A program made the translations under genes and the position numbers. The notes beneath the pieces were generated by a model. The model saw only the letters and a list, made by a program, of their open reading frames with translations, did not search any database and was not told where the DNA came from. From the NCBI RefSeq assembly GCF_036417845.1, contig NC_089991.1:13113001-13177000 (forward strand): a DNA stretch of 64,000 nt, in the 5' to 3' direction. Shown in pieces: positions 12,003 to 22,762 of the stretch; position 1 is the first letter of the stretch, and each line of letters begins with the position of its first letter. This DNA is from Apteryx mantelli (Eukaryota > Chordata > Aves > Apterygiformes > Apterygidae).

Positions 12003-13637
12003 CTGGTACAGGGAGCCCTGGGTCAGGGCAGCCCCGGTGCGGGGGGGCCCAGGTCAGTGCACCCCAGTGCAGGGGACTCTCGGTCGGTGCACCCCCGGTG
12101 TGGGGGGTAGGGGTCAGTGCACCCCCGGTGTAAGGGACTCACAGCTGGTGCACCCCAGTGCAGGGGACTCACAGCTGGTGCACCCCGGTGCAGGGAGTCC
12201 TGGGGCGGTGCACGCCGGTGCAAGGGACTCTCGGTCGGTGCACGCCGGTGCAGGGGACTCTCGGTAGGTGCACGCCAGTGCAGGGGGTCCCGGGTCGGTG
12301 CACGCCAGTGCAAGGGACTCTCGGTCGGTGCACGCCGGTGCAAGGGGGTCCTGGGTCAGTGCACGCCGGTGCAAGAGGGTCCCGGGTCGGTGCACGCCGG
12401 TGCAGGGGACTCTTGGTCGGTGCACGCCGGTGCAAGGGGGCCCCTGGTCGGTGCACGCCGGTGCAGGGGGTCCCGGGTCGGTGCACGCCGGTGCAGGGGA
12501 CTCTCGGTAGGTGCACGCCGGTGCAGGGGGTCCCGGGTCGGTGCACGCCGGTGCAGGGGACTCTCGGTCGGTGCACGCCGGTGCAGGGGGTCCCGGGTCG
12601 GTGCACGCCGGTGCAGGGGGTCCCGGGTCGGTGCACGCCGGTGCAAGGGGGTCCCGGGTCGGTGCACGCCGGTGCAGGGGACTCTCGGTCAGTGCACGCC
12701 GGTGCAAGGGGGTCCCGGGTCGGTGCACGCCGGTGCAAGGGGGCCCCTGGTCGGTGCACGCCGGTGCAGGGGGTCCCGGGTCGGTGCACGCCGGTGCAGG
12801 GGACTCTCGGTAGGTGCACGCCGGTGCAGGGGGTCCCGGGTCGGTGCACGCCGGTGCAGGGGACTCTCGGTCGGTGCACGCCGGTGCAGGGGGTCCCGGG
12901 TCGGTGCACGCCGGTGCAGGGGACTCTCGGTCGGTGCACGCCGGTGCAAGGGGGTCCCGGGTCGGTGCACGCCGGTGCAAGAGGGTCCCGGGTCGGTGCA
13001 CGCCGGTGCAAGTGGGTCCCGGGTCGGTGCACGCCGGTGCAGGGGACTCTCGGTCGGTGCACGCCGGTGCAAGGGGGTCCCGGGTCGGTGCACGCCGGTG
13101 CAGGGAGTCCCGGGTCGGTGCACGCCGGTGCAAGGGAGTCCCGGGTCGGTGCACGCCGGTGCAGGGGGTCCCGGGTCGGTGCACGCCGGTGCAGGGGACT
13201 CTCGGTCGGTGCACGCCGGTGCAAGGGGGCCCCGGGTCGGTGCACGCCGGTGCAAGGGAGTCCCGGGTCGGTGCACGCCGGTGCAAGAGGGTCCCGGGTC
13301 GGTGCACGCCGGTGCAGGGAGTCCCGGGTCGGTGCACGCCGGTGCAAGGGGGTCCCGGGTCGGTGCACGCCGGTGCAAGAGGGTCCCGGGTCGGTGCACG
13401 CCGGTGCAGGGAGTCCCGGGTCGGTGCACGCCGGTGCAAGAGGGTCCCGGGTCGGTGCACGCCGGTGCAGGGAGTCCCGGGTCGGTGCACGCCGGTGCAG
13501 GGAGTCCCGGGTCGGTGCACGCCGGTGCAGGGGACTCTCGGTCGGTGCCCGCCGGTGCAGGGGGCCCCGGGTCGGTGCCCGCCGGTGCAGGGGGTCCCGG
13601 GTCGGTGCACGCCGGTGCAGGGGGCCCCGGGCCGGCC
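12003..13637. repeat. 30-bp GC-rich minisatellite upstream of CCDC69
   Basis: About 50 or more tandem copies of a 30-bp (occasionally 31-bp) unit. The core is GGTGCACGCCGGTGCA, followed by a variable spacer, mainly GGGGACTCTCGGTC or GGGGGTCCCGGGTC. Other spacer types are GGAGTCCCGGGTC, AGAGGGTCCCGGGTC and GGGGCCCCTGGTC. The left edge (about 12000-12200) is degenerate, with cores such as GGTGCACCCC; copies from about 12230 on are very uniform. Each core holds the inverted repeat TGCAC-GCCG-GTGCA. Because 30 is a multiple of three and the unit lacks stops, all six frames are open for hundreds of codons; none of these is a gene. The array ends about 230 bp before the CCDC69 start codon. Confidence 0.97.
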
Positions 13638-13990
13638 CCGCGGGGGCGGGCAGGCGGCGGCCGGGGGCGCTGCCCGGCGGCGGCGGCTCGGGGGCGCAGA
13701 GCACCCTCTCCCGGCACCGCCTGCGAGCAGGCTCGGGGACTTTTTTTTTTTTTTTTTTTCCTGCCAGCCCCGGCCGGGGCCGCTCGTCGCTGCCGCGCAG
13801 CGGAAGCGGCGCCGCGGGGGATGCGGAGCCCCGCGCCCCGCCGCTGAGCGCCCGGCGCCGCGGGCCATGGGCTGCCGGGGCAGCTCCCTGCGCTGCTGCC
13901 CCGCCGGCGCCGAGGCGCGGGCTGCCGCCAGCCGGGTAGGGGCCGCGGGCGCGGGGCGTCGGGCCGCGGGGGGCCCGGCTGCGTGGGGTC
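13600..13990 (+). promoter_or_regulatory. CpG-rich promoter/5'UTR of CCDC69
   Basis: This CpG-dense sequence directly follows the minisatellite and leads into the CCDC69 start codon at 13867. No TATA box is evident. The transcription start cannot be placed by eye; it may lie between the array and 13860, in which case the T tract at 13741-13759 would be 5'UTR or core promoter. Confidence 0.6.
13741..13759. repeat. Homopolymer T tract upstream of CCDC69
   Basis: About 19 consecutive T on the plus strand, 107 bp before the CCDC69 ATG, set within otherwise very GC-rich sequence. Confidence 0.85.
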
Positions 13991-16900
13991 GGCTTCGCGT
14001 GGAGCTAGGGTTTGCGCGGGGTCAAGTTTGCGCGGGGTCGAGGGTTGCCTGGGGCCCGGTTTGCATGGGGTTGGGGTTTGCACGGAGCTGGGGTTTGCGT
14101 GGGCTCGGGTTTGCTTGAGACAGAGTTTCTGTGGGGTCAGAGTTTGTGTGAGATGGGGGCTTGTGTGGGGCTGGGGTTTGCACGGAGCCCCGCTCGCACC
14201 ACTGGGGAGCTGGGCCCTGGCCGTGTGCTGGGGGCACCCCGCGGGGGTCCCCCTGCCCAGCGCAGTGCAGCAGCCAGGCTGGACAGTGCGGCTGCACCGG
14301 GCAGCGTGTGGCCCTGTGGGCATCACTGCTCCGGCAGTGGGCACCAGGCACGGCAGGAGTCAGCAGCCGCCTGCCCTCCTGCACCCCTCCGTGCAAAGGG
14401 GGAAAAGCCCCCACATCTGGGAAGCCCAAACAGAGAGGGGGTGCAGACCTCGGGGGAGATAATTCATGCCTGAAAAGCCGGTACTGCTTAGGATAGGGAT
14501 GGGGTCCCCAAGCCAAGACCCGTGCTATCCTCCCCGAGACCCCCCCTTGTGCCGAAGGTGACACTTTTGTGGGGGAACACTCTGAGCCCCGGCAGATCTC
14601 GATGTGTTGGTCTGCACCAAAGAAGTCTTCTGTGAGTTAAGCCTTTTTTCGGCTCCAGAAATGATTCGCTGCTAATTATTATTATTTTCTGCCATGCTCA
14701 TGACTTGATGGCTGCCTGAGTGCTCCGCCGTTGGCCTCGGAGTTGTTTGTGAAGTCGGATGTGCTGCGCTTACTTGCTGTTTGGTATCGGTGGGTTGTGA
14801 CTGGTTGCTGGAGGGCGACAAGGGCAGGAGGAAAGCTGAAAAGGGCCTGAGGTACGAGCACGGCCCTTTGCAAGCGCGGCCCTTCGCACGGGGAGGGACT
14901 GAGAGCTCGGCCCCCGGGCGCACGCGGCTGCGGCCCTGCGCGCTGCTGGGGGGCGCGGGGGGAGCAGGCTCGGAGGAGGCTCCTCCAGTCCCAGAGCCAG
15001 CAAGTGTCTTTGCTTACAGCACTCACACGCTTGGCTGCTTCTCTGTGTCATGGAAAATATACGGTGTTCGTTGTGTCCTGAGATCAGGCGCTTCTGAGCC
15101 AGGCTGCGACTCTGAGAGCTCTCGAGAAGGGGGCATGGGACAGGGGAAAACGAGAGGCGAGAGGCCCCAGGTGCTGAGAGCGGCGCGTTCACTGAAACGA
15201 GGAAACGTCAGCCTGTCATCTGGGGACGCCTCCCTTCCTGCGCTCGCCCACACGCTGCCTCTTTCGCCCCGGCGCGGGGCTGCGTAGCAGAGCTTGTACC
15301 CCGTAAAACTGCCCCGGCGCTGTGACGACGGTGCGAGCTAATCCTGAAAGCACCTCCGAAAAGCCCCTTTTTGCCATAAACGGGTACAGAAGGGCACCGA
15401 GCCGCGGCCGTCCACATCCTCGTGTCCGGGCCCGGATCCCAAAAGCGCAGGGCGAGCTCCGTCACCCTCCCGCGTCCTGATGGACAGACTGACGCAGGGA
15501 GCCGGTCCCTTTTGGGTTGCTGCGGGGTGGGGGAGCCCCGAAACCCGAGGGGTGGCAGAGCTTGGTTTGGGGAGCCGAGCGCGCAGAGGTCCGGCGCGGG
15601 GCTGCTGCGGCGCTGCGGGGGCTGGACCGCGCCGGAGGTGACCTTGGGGAGCCGAGCGGGCCGGGTGGGCGGGCTGCATACCAGGCGCTCCTCGCGCGCC
15701 CGGCCGGGCAGCCTCCGTGCTTCCTGCCGCCGGCCGCTCGCTCCGCACGGAGCCGGGAGGTGAGGAGACGCCGGGGCAGGTGCCGTACGCGAGCGCCCTG
15801 CTGTGCGCCCCGTGCCCCCGCCTGCGTCCGACTCCCGCGGCTGCTCACTGTTGCAGGACGCGCTGCTCGTCTTCGGTCCGCATTCCCGTCCCGAGAGATG
15901 CCAGGATGCCTTCCTGAGGGATCAGGGGTTGGAAAGCTTCCAGCGCTGGGATAAATTTATTTTGGAGATATAGGAACTATATGTAGCATCAGGAGCAAGG
16001 GAAAGGTCAGAATGCAAAACTCAAGACTTCTCAACGGCGTTAACAGCTTGCAAGCCCCTGGTACAGATTTAACTGCACAGGAGGTGATACTCAGTTTGTA
16101 TTGCAACTGTTGCAGGAGAAAAACCAGCAGCAGACGGCAGCAGACAGGCCCAGCAGACCTGTGCCGGCGGTGAGCAGCTGCTGCAGGTCCCACGGCAAAA
16201 CCGGGGTTATTGGCCAAATCCTGAACTTCTCCCCCCAGCCACAAAGCAAAACTTCTTCCCTAGGAGCAGAGCCGGGATTTAATTGCTCGTTTCCCGTCTC
16301 TTTGTGATTTCATTCTCTGACGATAATGTTGCACAGTTCAATTGCCTAATGTAGCTGTAAAACAGGAAAAGAGGAAGAAAAATACGGTAAAAACAACCTC
16401 ATGCAGAAAGCTAAAGCACGGGCTGCAGCTGACCGCTGCCTCTACGCATGCCTGCTGGCTCGGCGCATGGACGAGCTCTCCCAGCCACTGACAGGTTTTG
16501 AGGTAGCTCAGGCGCTGATGGAAATCCTTGTTAATTGGTCCATAAATAGCTTTGCTCCAGGCCTTTAGAAATATTTCATTCTAAGAAGTTGGATACTTTT
16601 AAAAAAACTTTTAAAATTAGAAGATAACTTTTGACACAAGGAGCCTCTTCAAACCTGAATCCAGAAGTTTTCATGCTGAAACATTAAAAAAAAAATACTG
16701 CTGCCAATGGTCTGTGCCTGTAGGACGTTTCAGTTTGGACCAACTGGTTCTTCCCAAAGTCACCCTGGAAGCGCCAGCTTAAGGCGCCTTCGTAGTTCAG
16801 TTAATTTTCAGCCACATTTTGGCTGTTGCATCCTCTTTGGTGATGAAGTTCTCATCCAAGAGGACAACGGAGCGCTTGGGAATCAAATTAGCTCCAGACA

Positions 16901-19900
16901 TCATTTTAATTGCTCCTAGAGATAGGAAGGGTGCAGTTGCTTTTAGCCTTGGGGAAGGTATTTGGATTTATTTGTTTGTGCCTACACACTTCTCCCTCCC
17001 TTTAGTCATTTCGGAGTTAGATCTGGTTATCTGAAATAATCTTCCTTGGCCTGGGGACGGGCTCCAAGGGCCCTTCCCACTCCCAGCAAGCCCCATAGCT
17101 CAGAGCGTGCCCTGGCCCCCCTCCGCACCGGGGTCTGTCCGGGGCAGGAGTGGAGGGGGAGGCACTCCTGGGCAGCAGGGATTTGGGGGCAAAAGGCTTT
17201 TCCCCACCACAAATGGGATGCAGATCCTTTTTGGGGCACTGTTTTCCTGCCCTCCACTGGCTGCTGTGCAGGGACTAGATCTGTCACGTTGTGCCAGATC
17301 TTCCCGTTCCTGCGTTTTGGACTGGGCTTGCTCTGGGAGCGTTACTGGGCCAGCACGCGAGCCCCAGGGCACCTTTGCGACTCTGCTGCTTACACCATCC
17401 TCTAGCACCTTGGATTTTGGCCTCGAAGCCTCCAGGGACTCCTGCACCGGTGGAGGAGGGTGAGGAGCCGTCTCGTGCTGGGCTCTGCGCTGTCCCTTTG
17501 CTTTCCAGGGTGGTGGAAGGAGCCTGTGGCCGGGACGATGGGGGACGGCACGGATCCCAGCAAACCTGCTCGTTACATGGGGTGATCACAGGGGGAGGGA
17601 TGCAAGTCGGCGGGGCAAAACCAGGGGGAGCCCTGGGCAGGGGCGGTGGGGAGGTTACCCGGGATGACGAGCAACTTGGTCTCCGATGCAAAACTTTCTC
17701 CCTGCGGTAGAGATGGGCAAATGAGGCCAGAGAGTCCCAAAGGGGCCTGCCTCTGCCCGGGGCCGGCCGTGCCCGCACCCTGGGGGCCGGGCGCGCATCC
17801 TGCGCTGCTTCCACGGACCAGGCTCGGACATGGGGGGTCTGCGGCCACAGGCAAGTCCTTGGCAGCAGCTCCTTCATGTGTGCCGCTTCTCCTTGAAATT
17901 CTCATTTCCTTTTCTTAATGCCTGGGAAGAGCCTGAAGTTATGGGGTTCAGGTGAGAGAAACTGCAGGCACGCGGGACCCCCGGCGCACTTTGCACCGGG
18001 AACAGCCCTCCCTCGCGCTGCTCTCGGGCAGAGCCGCTGAGGCTGCGGCGCGATCCCGGGACGTGCCTGGGTTTGCACGGCGAGCCGCGTCGGCACCGAG
18101 AGCAGACCTGGCATGTCCCGGCTGCCTCGTGTCTCCTCGCTCTGCCTGTCGGGGCCGAGTTCAGCGCCGAGTCCACTAAAGCCATAGAAGGGAAGATAAC
18201 GCTGTGCTTTCGCAGAGGCTAAAAGTTTTCCTACTCTCTCTGGCAGCTCCTCTTCCATCCAGCTGGAAAAGGGGGGCCGCGAGGCTGGCGGCGGGAGGGA
18301 GGCAGGACTGTTTGCTCTGCGTTTCTTTTTTCCCCAGCCAAGCTCCCTAATCCGGTTTGTATTTGGCCAGGCGTCGTGCTGGCCCGAGGGGGGCTCAGCA
18401 CCACGGCGGGGTGCAGCCAGCGCGACGTGGCCCTCGGCAGCCTGGGACCCCCGGGCCGTCCCCCCCCGGGTGTCTCGGGGTGGTTTATTAGGGCCGGAGC
18501 GCGGCGCCGTGCCTGCAGGTGCACCCCGTCGCCCACGGCACGTCCGCACCCCTGCCCGGAGCCCCGGGCGCTGATGGGCGGTGAGGGCTGGATTTGCCCC
18601 CGCGCCGGCAAGACAGAGCTGCAAGAGCAAGCGAGCTTTGCTTTTATCCTCCAGCAACAGATAAAAATGCATCTGTCTCTCTCTCTTTTTTTTTTGTTTT
18701 CCTCCTCCCCCCGCCGTAACTAAATTAAGCCCATCCAGGGGCTGGAAGGAGGCCCGCCGAGCCGCGCTGCTGAAGGCAGCTCTGGGCTGTGTCACCCCCC
18801 CGCGCCCCGCGGCGGCGATGGAAAGTGTGAGAGGGCCGTGGTGGGCGGCGGGGCTCCCGCGCCGCATTCCTGCGCTCCTCACGTCACCGCTCGCCCTGCG
18901 CCCGCCGGCTGCCCGAGCCCTTGAGGAGTCGCGAGGCGGTGCTTTGACTGTGATCGCCGCTCATTTGTTGTGATTTTTCATTCCTGTTCCTGCCTGGGGT
19001 CCGGGCTCCGGCACAGGCTACCTCGAGGCCAGGCTATGTAAAGCGCCGGCACATTTGTGTGTTCATGGGTGTTGCAAAGCGCCTGGGGCCCAGCTGGCCC
19101 CGAACATCCCAGGACAGTGGGAGGAGGGTGGAAAGGATGCGCCATAGCCAGAGCCCTGGAACTGCTCCCTGCTCTCCATCCCCAGCAGTTTTACTGCCTG
19201 AGCCCATCTTGTGCCGGCACCCTGTCGGATGGGTTTGCAAGCATCCTCCGTATTTCACAGGCCTTCCAGAGGCTGGGAAAGGAGGCTGGTACCACTGCGC
19301 GGGCAAAGCATCCTACCTCGACCCCTCAGCAACGGGGGCCAGCAGCCCGGCTGAGAGGGGAGATGTGAAACAGCGGGGTGCAAGCTTCGAGCTTGCCTGC
19401 AAGCTGCATGTATCCACCCGTGTGTCCCCCTGGCTGCAACTATCAGCAGTGATTTTTCCATCTCTGCATGGCACGGGACCAGGCCTCCCATCCTCCTTTC
19501 TCTCTTCCAGAGACGACTGAAACCCCAGCAGCTGAAGGGAACAGCTTCCCGGGAGCTGACGGCCTTGAAGGCAGCGAATGGTGAGAAGAACGTTTGTGGC
19601 TTTCCCCCCCATGCTTTCTTGGCACTATTGCATCTTTAAAAGCAGTAAAATTGACCCCACAGGGCAGCAGTTAGTACCAGTAGCCAGGAGGACGCTGGGA
19701 TGATGACTCAAACTTCAACCTGGCCGTGGCCAGGTTGCATCCCATTATCCTGGGTAGACGGGTCATCCCCAAAGCAGGAGGCCTAACGAGGCACTGGGCT
19801 ACGTTCCCTTTGAGCCTGCCAAAGTCATCCCAATTAGTGCTAATTTGTGCCCGTGGTGGGTGGGGAGAGGGGTGGTATTTGTCCAGTAGGGACAGGACAG

Positions 19901-22762
19901 AGAGGGCTTGAAGCTGGGCCACCAAGCTGCCGGCAGGCCAGCTGCCCAGGAGAGCAAACTAGCCAGGTTTGCAGGATCCGGCCGTGTTTCAGCAGTGTTT
20001 GCATTGCAGCCAACACCACTCCGTTGCCTGAAGATGGGAAGGAGAAAGCCACACTGCCGGAGGAGCAGAGGACAGAGATTGTAAAAATCCTTCAAGGACA
20101 CGAGGAGGAAGAGGAGAAGCTGAGACAAGTCCACCAGGCGGAGACCCAGAGACTTGCCCAAGACATTAAAATCCAGGTAGGACAAAACAGCAGGGCCGGG
20201 GCTCTCAGGAACAGCACACAAGCAGGGCGTCGTTCATCCGGTCAGGACTTTCCGGGCAGCTATCACAGACCTGGCACAACCAAGCGTGACATAAGTGCCC
20301 CCTGCCTTATCCCGCTTAGCTGTGCTGGCCTGCTGGCTGCGGCAGAGGCTGGGATGCAGCGAGGCGGCTGTGCCTGTTGCTGTGCCCGGATGTGGTTTCC
20401 CCTGAGCGCTGGAGCGGGCAGGGCACAGACGCGCACTGTGCCTCAGCCGTCGCCCCCGCGTGCCATGGGATGCGCCGCCGCAGACCATGCTGGCTCCGAT
20501 CTCTGTTGGTCAGGCCCTGGCTGCTGTGCCGGGAGCATTAGAAAGCCCAAAACGCTGCAGGGCTGCACCATGCATGAGAGCACTCGTCCGTCCCTTGTGT
20601 CCCCAGGTCAGCTTCTGGCTCACATAAGCAGAGAAATGAGAAGTGTGGCTAAAAATAGCAACCCAGCCTGTCCCCTGGGGGAAAGGAGAGATGGAGCATC
20701 CCTTACACTAGATCAGATGCTTAGGGTTTGTCCTTTCCGTGGTTTCCAGGTGGAAAAGGGAAAAGACTTGGAGCTGAAGGAGCAACTCTCCGAGCTGTTC
20801 AATGCGCTGAAGAGAGAGCATGAAGGGACCCTGCAAGGTGCGTGCAGTCCCTTCAGGAGACCGCTTTCCGCCTCCCCCAGCCCGTGTGTCGGCACCTCGG
20901 CCCGTTCTCCAGCGCCAGTCACCCTGCGAGTGCCTTCAGTGGGCCGAGAGCTGGTGCCCCCTTGCTCTGTGGGGGCTGTGGGCAGCCAGTTGCGGCACCC
21001 TGGGTTGCTCTGTGGTGTCACAGGGTGCAGGCCCAGCTGGCTCTTCTGGTGTCCTTGTGCCTGTGACGCTCAGCTCGTGTGTCCCCACAGAGCTCCGGAG
21101 AGCACACGACCAGGAGAAGCTGCTGCTGGCAGAGTCCCACCAAAGGTCCCAGGAGGCCTTACAGGTACCAGCAGGGAAGTCCCCGAGGGGATGCTGGCAG
21201 AGGGCTTGAGTGACTGGCTCCTGACTCCGCTGCGGTGCCCATGCCCCTGCGTGGCTGCTTCAGTCCCCAGGGTGCCACAGGGACCTGACCTCCAGCTCTG
21301 GGGGTTATCGGGGCATCGTCTTCCTGTAGCCAAGCAGGGACCTGCTCGAGAGGAAATTCCAAGCCTAGACACCTCCTTTCCTGCTTTTTTTCCCCCTTCG
21401 GCTGCCCTAGGAGACAATAGACACCTTGAATTCCCAGCTGAAGTCCTTTCAGGAGAAGATGAAGCGGGTGGAGGAGTCACTCTTGAGCAGAGACTACAAG
21501 AAACACATCGAGGTGCAGGGAAACACGGGACCGGGTGCCTCTTTGGGTTCGGTGTCAGCAAAGTCTCTTGCCTCCAGCAGTTTGACCCAAAGCAAGGGGT
21601 GCTGCTCTGAGGGACCCCAATGCCAGGGTGGAGGGGCTGGGGCCAGGGGGCTAAAACCCCATGTCTGGGAGTTGCATGGGCCATTTGGGTCCCTTGCTCA
21701 TGAGTGGCTGCAGCGAGCGGCAAAACGCAGTAGGTTGTGGGTACAAAATGAAGTTGGGAGGGGAACAGCGCTGGCTGCAAGCATTGGCTCACGGCAGTCA
21801 CCCAGCTGCCGTGCAGAGGATGACCGAGCACCCAGCCAGCTGCGGGCTGCTGCATCTCTCCTCTGCCCCCCAGGAGCATGGGAGCCCCAGCCCGTTCTGG
21901 GAGCAGGAACTGGAGAGCCTGCACTTCGTCATCGAGATGAAAAACGAGCACATCCATGGTCTGGACAAGAAGCTGCTGAACCTGGAGACTGTGGTGCGTT
22001 CAAAGCGGGGGTTGGAGATGGGCTTTCCTCTCTTTCCAGCTCTTCCCACCCTAATCCTCAGAAGAAATTGCAGCTGGAGCGGAGGTGGAAGGAGCCTTGT
22101 TCTTCCCTCTGGCCACTGGCACCTTGGAGCCAGAGCACGGGGGGGCTGCAGGCTCGGTGCAAAGCCCCAGCGCTCCCAGTGAGCCAACATACTTCCCTGC
22201 GGGGAGCTGGGGGCACGCGGAGCCGGTGGCAGGCGCCCCGGGGCTCCCCCCAACCCTCGTGCCTTCCCGGCTCTGCCAGGTGGAGCAGAACTTGCTGCTG
22301 GAGGAGAAGGTGAAAACCCTGCAGCAGGAGAACGAGGACCTGCACGTTCGCACCCAGAACCACTTGATCGTGACCAGGTAAGTGCCCGGCCCCGGCTGGC
22401 CCCTCGGGACTTGGCGCGCCGCCTGGGGGTGGCGTGGCAGGGGGACACCGGCATGGGTGGCATCTCCCGTGGGAGAAGGGGCCGTGGCGGGGGGGACACA
22501 TGGGTGCTCTGGGGGCTGGTAGGAGCAGCTCCGTCTCGAGCACTTTGCAGGGCGCGGGGACGTCCCTTCGCAGCGCGTGCCGTTTGCCTGCAGGCAGCTG
22601 TCCGAGGAGCTGCTGGCCGCCCGCGGGGCCCTGGAGAAGGAGTCGCAGCTGCGGGAGCAGGCGCGCCGCGAGAAGGAGGAGCTGCTGTACCGCGTGCTGA
22701 ACGGGGAGGACGCCTCCCCCTTCCCCATCCCTTCCGCCGAGGTGCCCCTCATCGCCACGTAG
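13867..22762 (+). CDS. CCDC69: Coiled-coil domain-containing protein 69
   Basis: CCDC69 is a MTUS-family coiled-coil protein reported to act in central spindle assembly. Nine coding exons join in frame to 318 aa (human 296): 13867-13935, 19511-19580, 20010-20176, 20750-20837, 21091-21164, 21411-21512, 21874-21993, 22280-22377 and 22594-22762. All have GT/AG borders. The start MGCRGS fits an N-myristoylation signal (G2, S6), with nearby cysteines that could be palmitoylated; human CCDC69 also begins MGCR. Exons 3-9 are nearly continuous heptad coiled coil. Diagnostic blocks are SFQEKMKRVEESLLSRDYKK, FWEQELESLHFVIEMKNE, TLQQENEDLHVRTQN and QLSEELLAARGALEKE, with the C-terminus PLIAT matching human FLAT. 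Exon 2 (RRLKPQQLKGTASRE...) is poorly conserved with human. Intron 1 is long (5.6 kb) and CpG-rich. The gene is convergent with the PDGFRL-like gene. Confidence 0.94.
13985..14195. repeat. Degenerate ~17-bp G-rich minisatellite in CCDC69 intron 1
   Basis: About a dozen degenerate copies of a 16-18 bp unit resembling GGGTTTGCACGGAGCTG or GGGTTTGCGCGGGGTCG, beginning about 50 bp after the exon 1 donor. Copies are much more diverged than in the upstream 30-bp array. Confidence 0.8.
15380..15870. promoter_or_regulatory. CpG island inside CCDC69 intron 1
   Basis: Dense CpG sequence about 1.5-2 kb into intron 1, with no coding exon that I recognise. It could be an alternative promoter, an alternative first exon or an enhancer. 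Confidence 0.35.
16290..17040. other. AT-rich stretch in CCDC69 intron 1
   Basis: An unusually AT-rich interval (for example around 16540-16700) in an otherwise GC-rich intron. No open frame or repeat family is recognised. It could be an old decayed element or conserved non-coding sequence. Confidence 0.3.
18000..18960. promoter_or_regulatory. CpG-rich block inside CCDC69 intron 1
   Basis: A second CpG-dense block, ending with a CRE-like CTCACGTCACC near 18876 and GC boxes, about 550 bp before exon 2. It may be an alternative CCDC69 promoter. No transcript evidence is available from sequence alone. Confidence 0.35.

Noticed and set aside
12003-13637. CRISPR-like regular repeats
   Set aside because: The units are contiguous tandem repeats with variable bases inside the unit, not repeats separated by unique spacers, and the genome is vertebrate.
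12114-14344. Very long open frames (434-593 codons) on both strands over the minisatellite
   Set aside because: They arise because a 30-bp stop-free unit is open in all six frames. The proteins are simple ten-residue repeats that differ between frames, and none has splice or start support.
19847-21610. A 587-codon plus-strand frame through CCDC69
   Set aside because: It reads through introns between exons 3 and 6; the splice sites and CCDC69 homology show that only the exon parts are coding.
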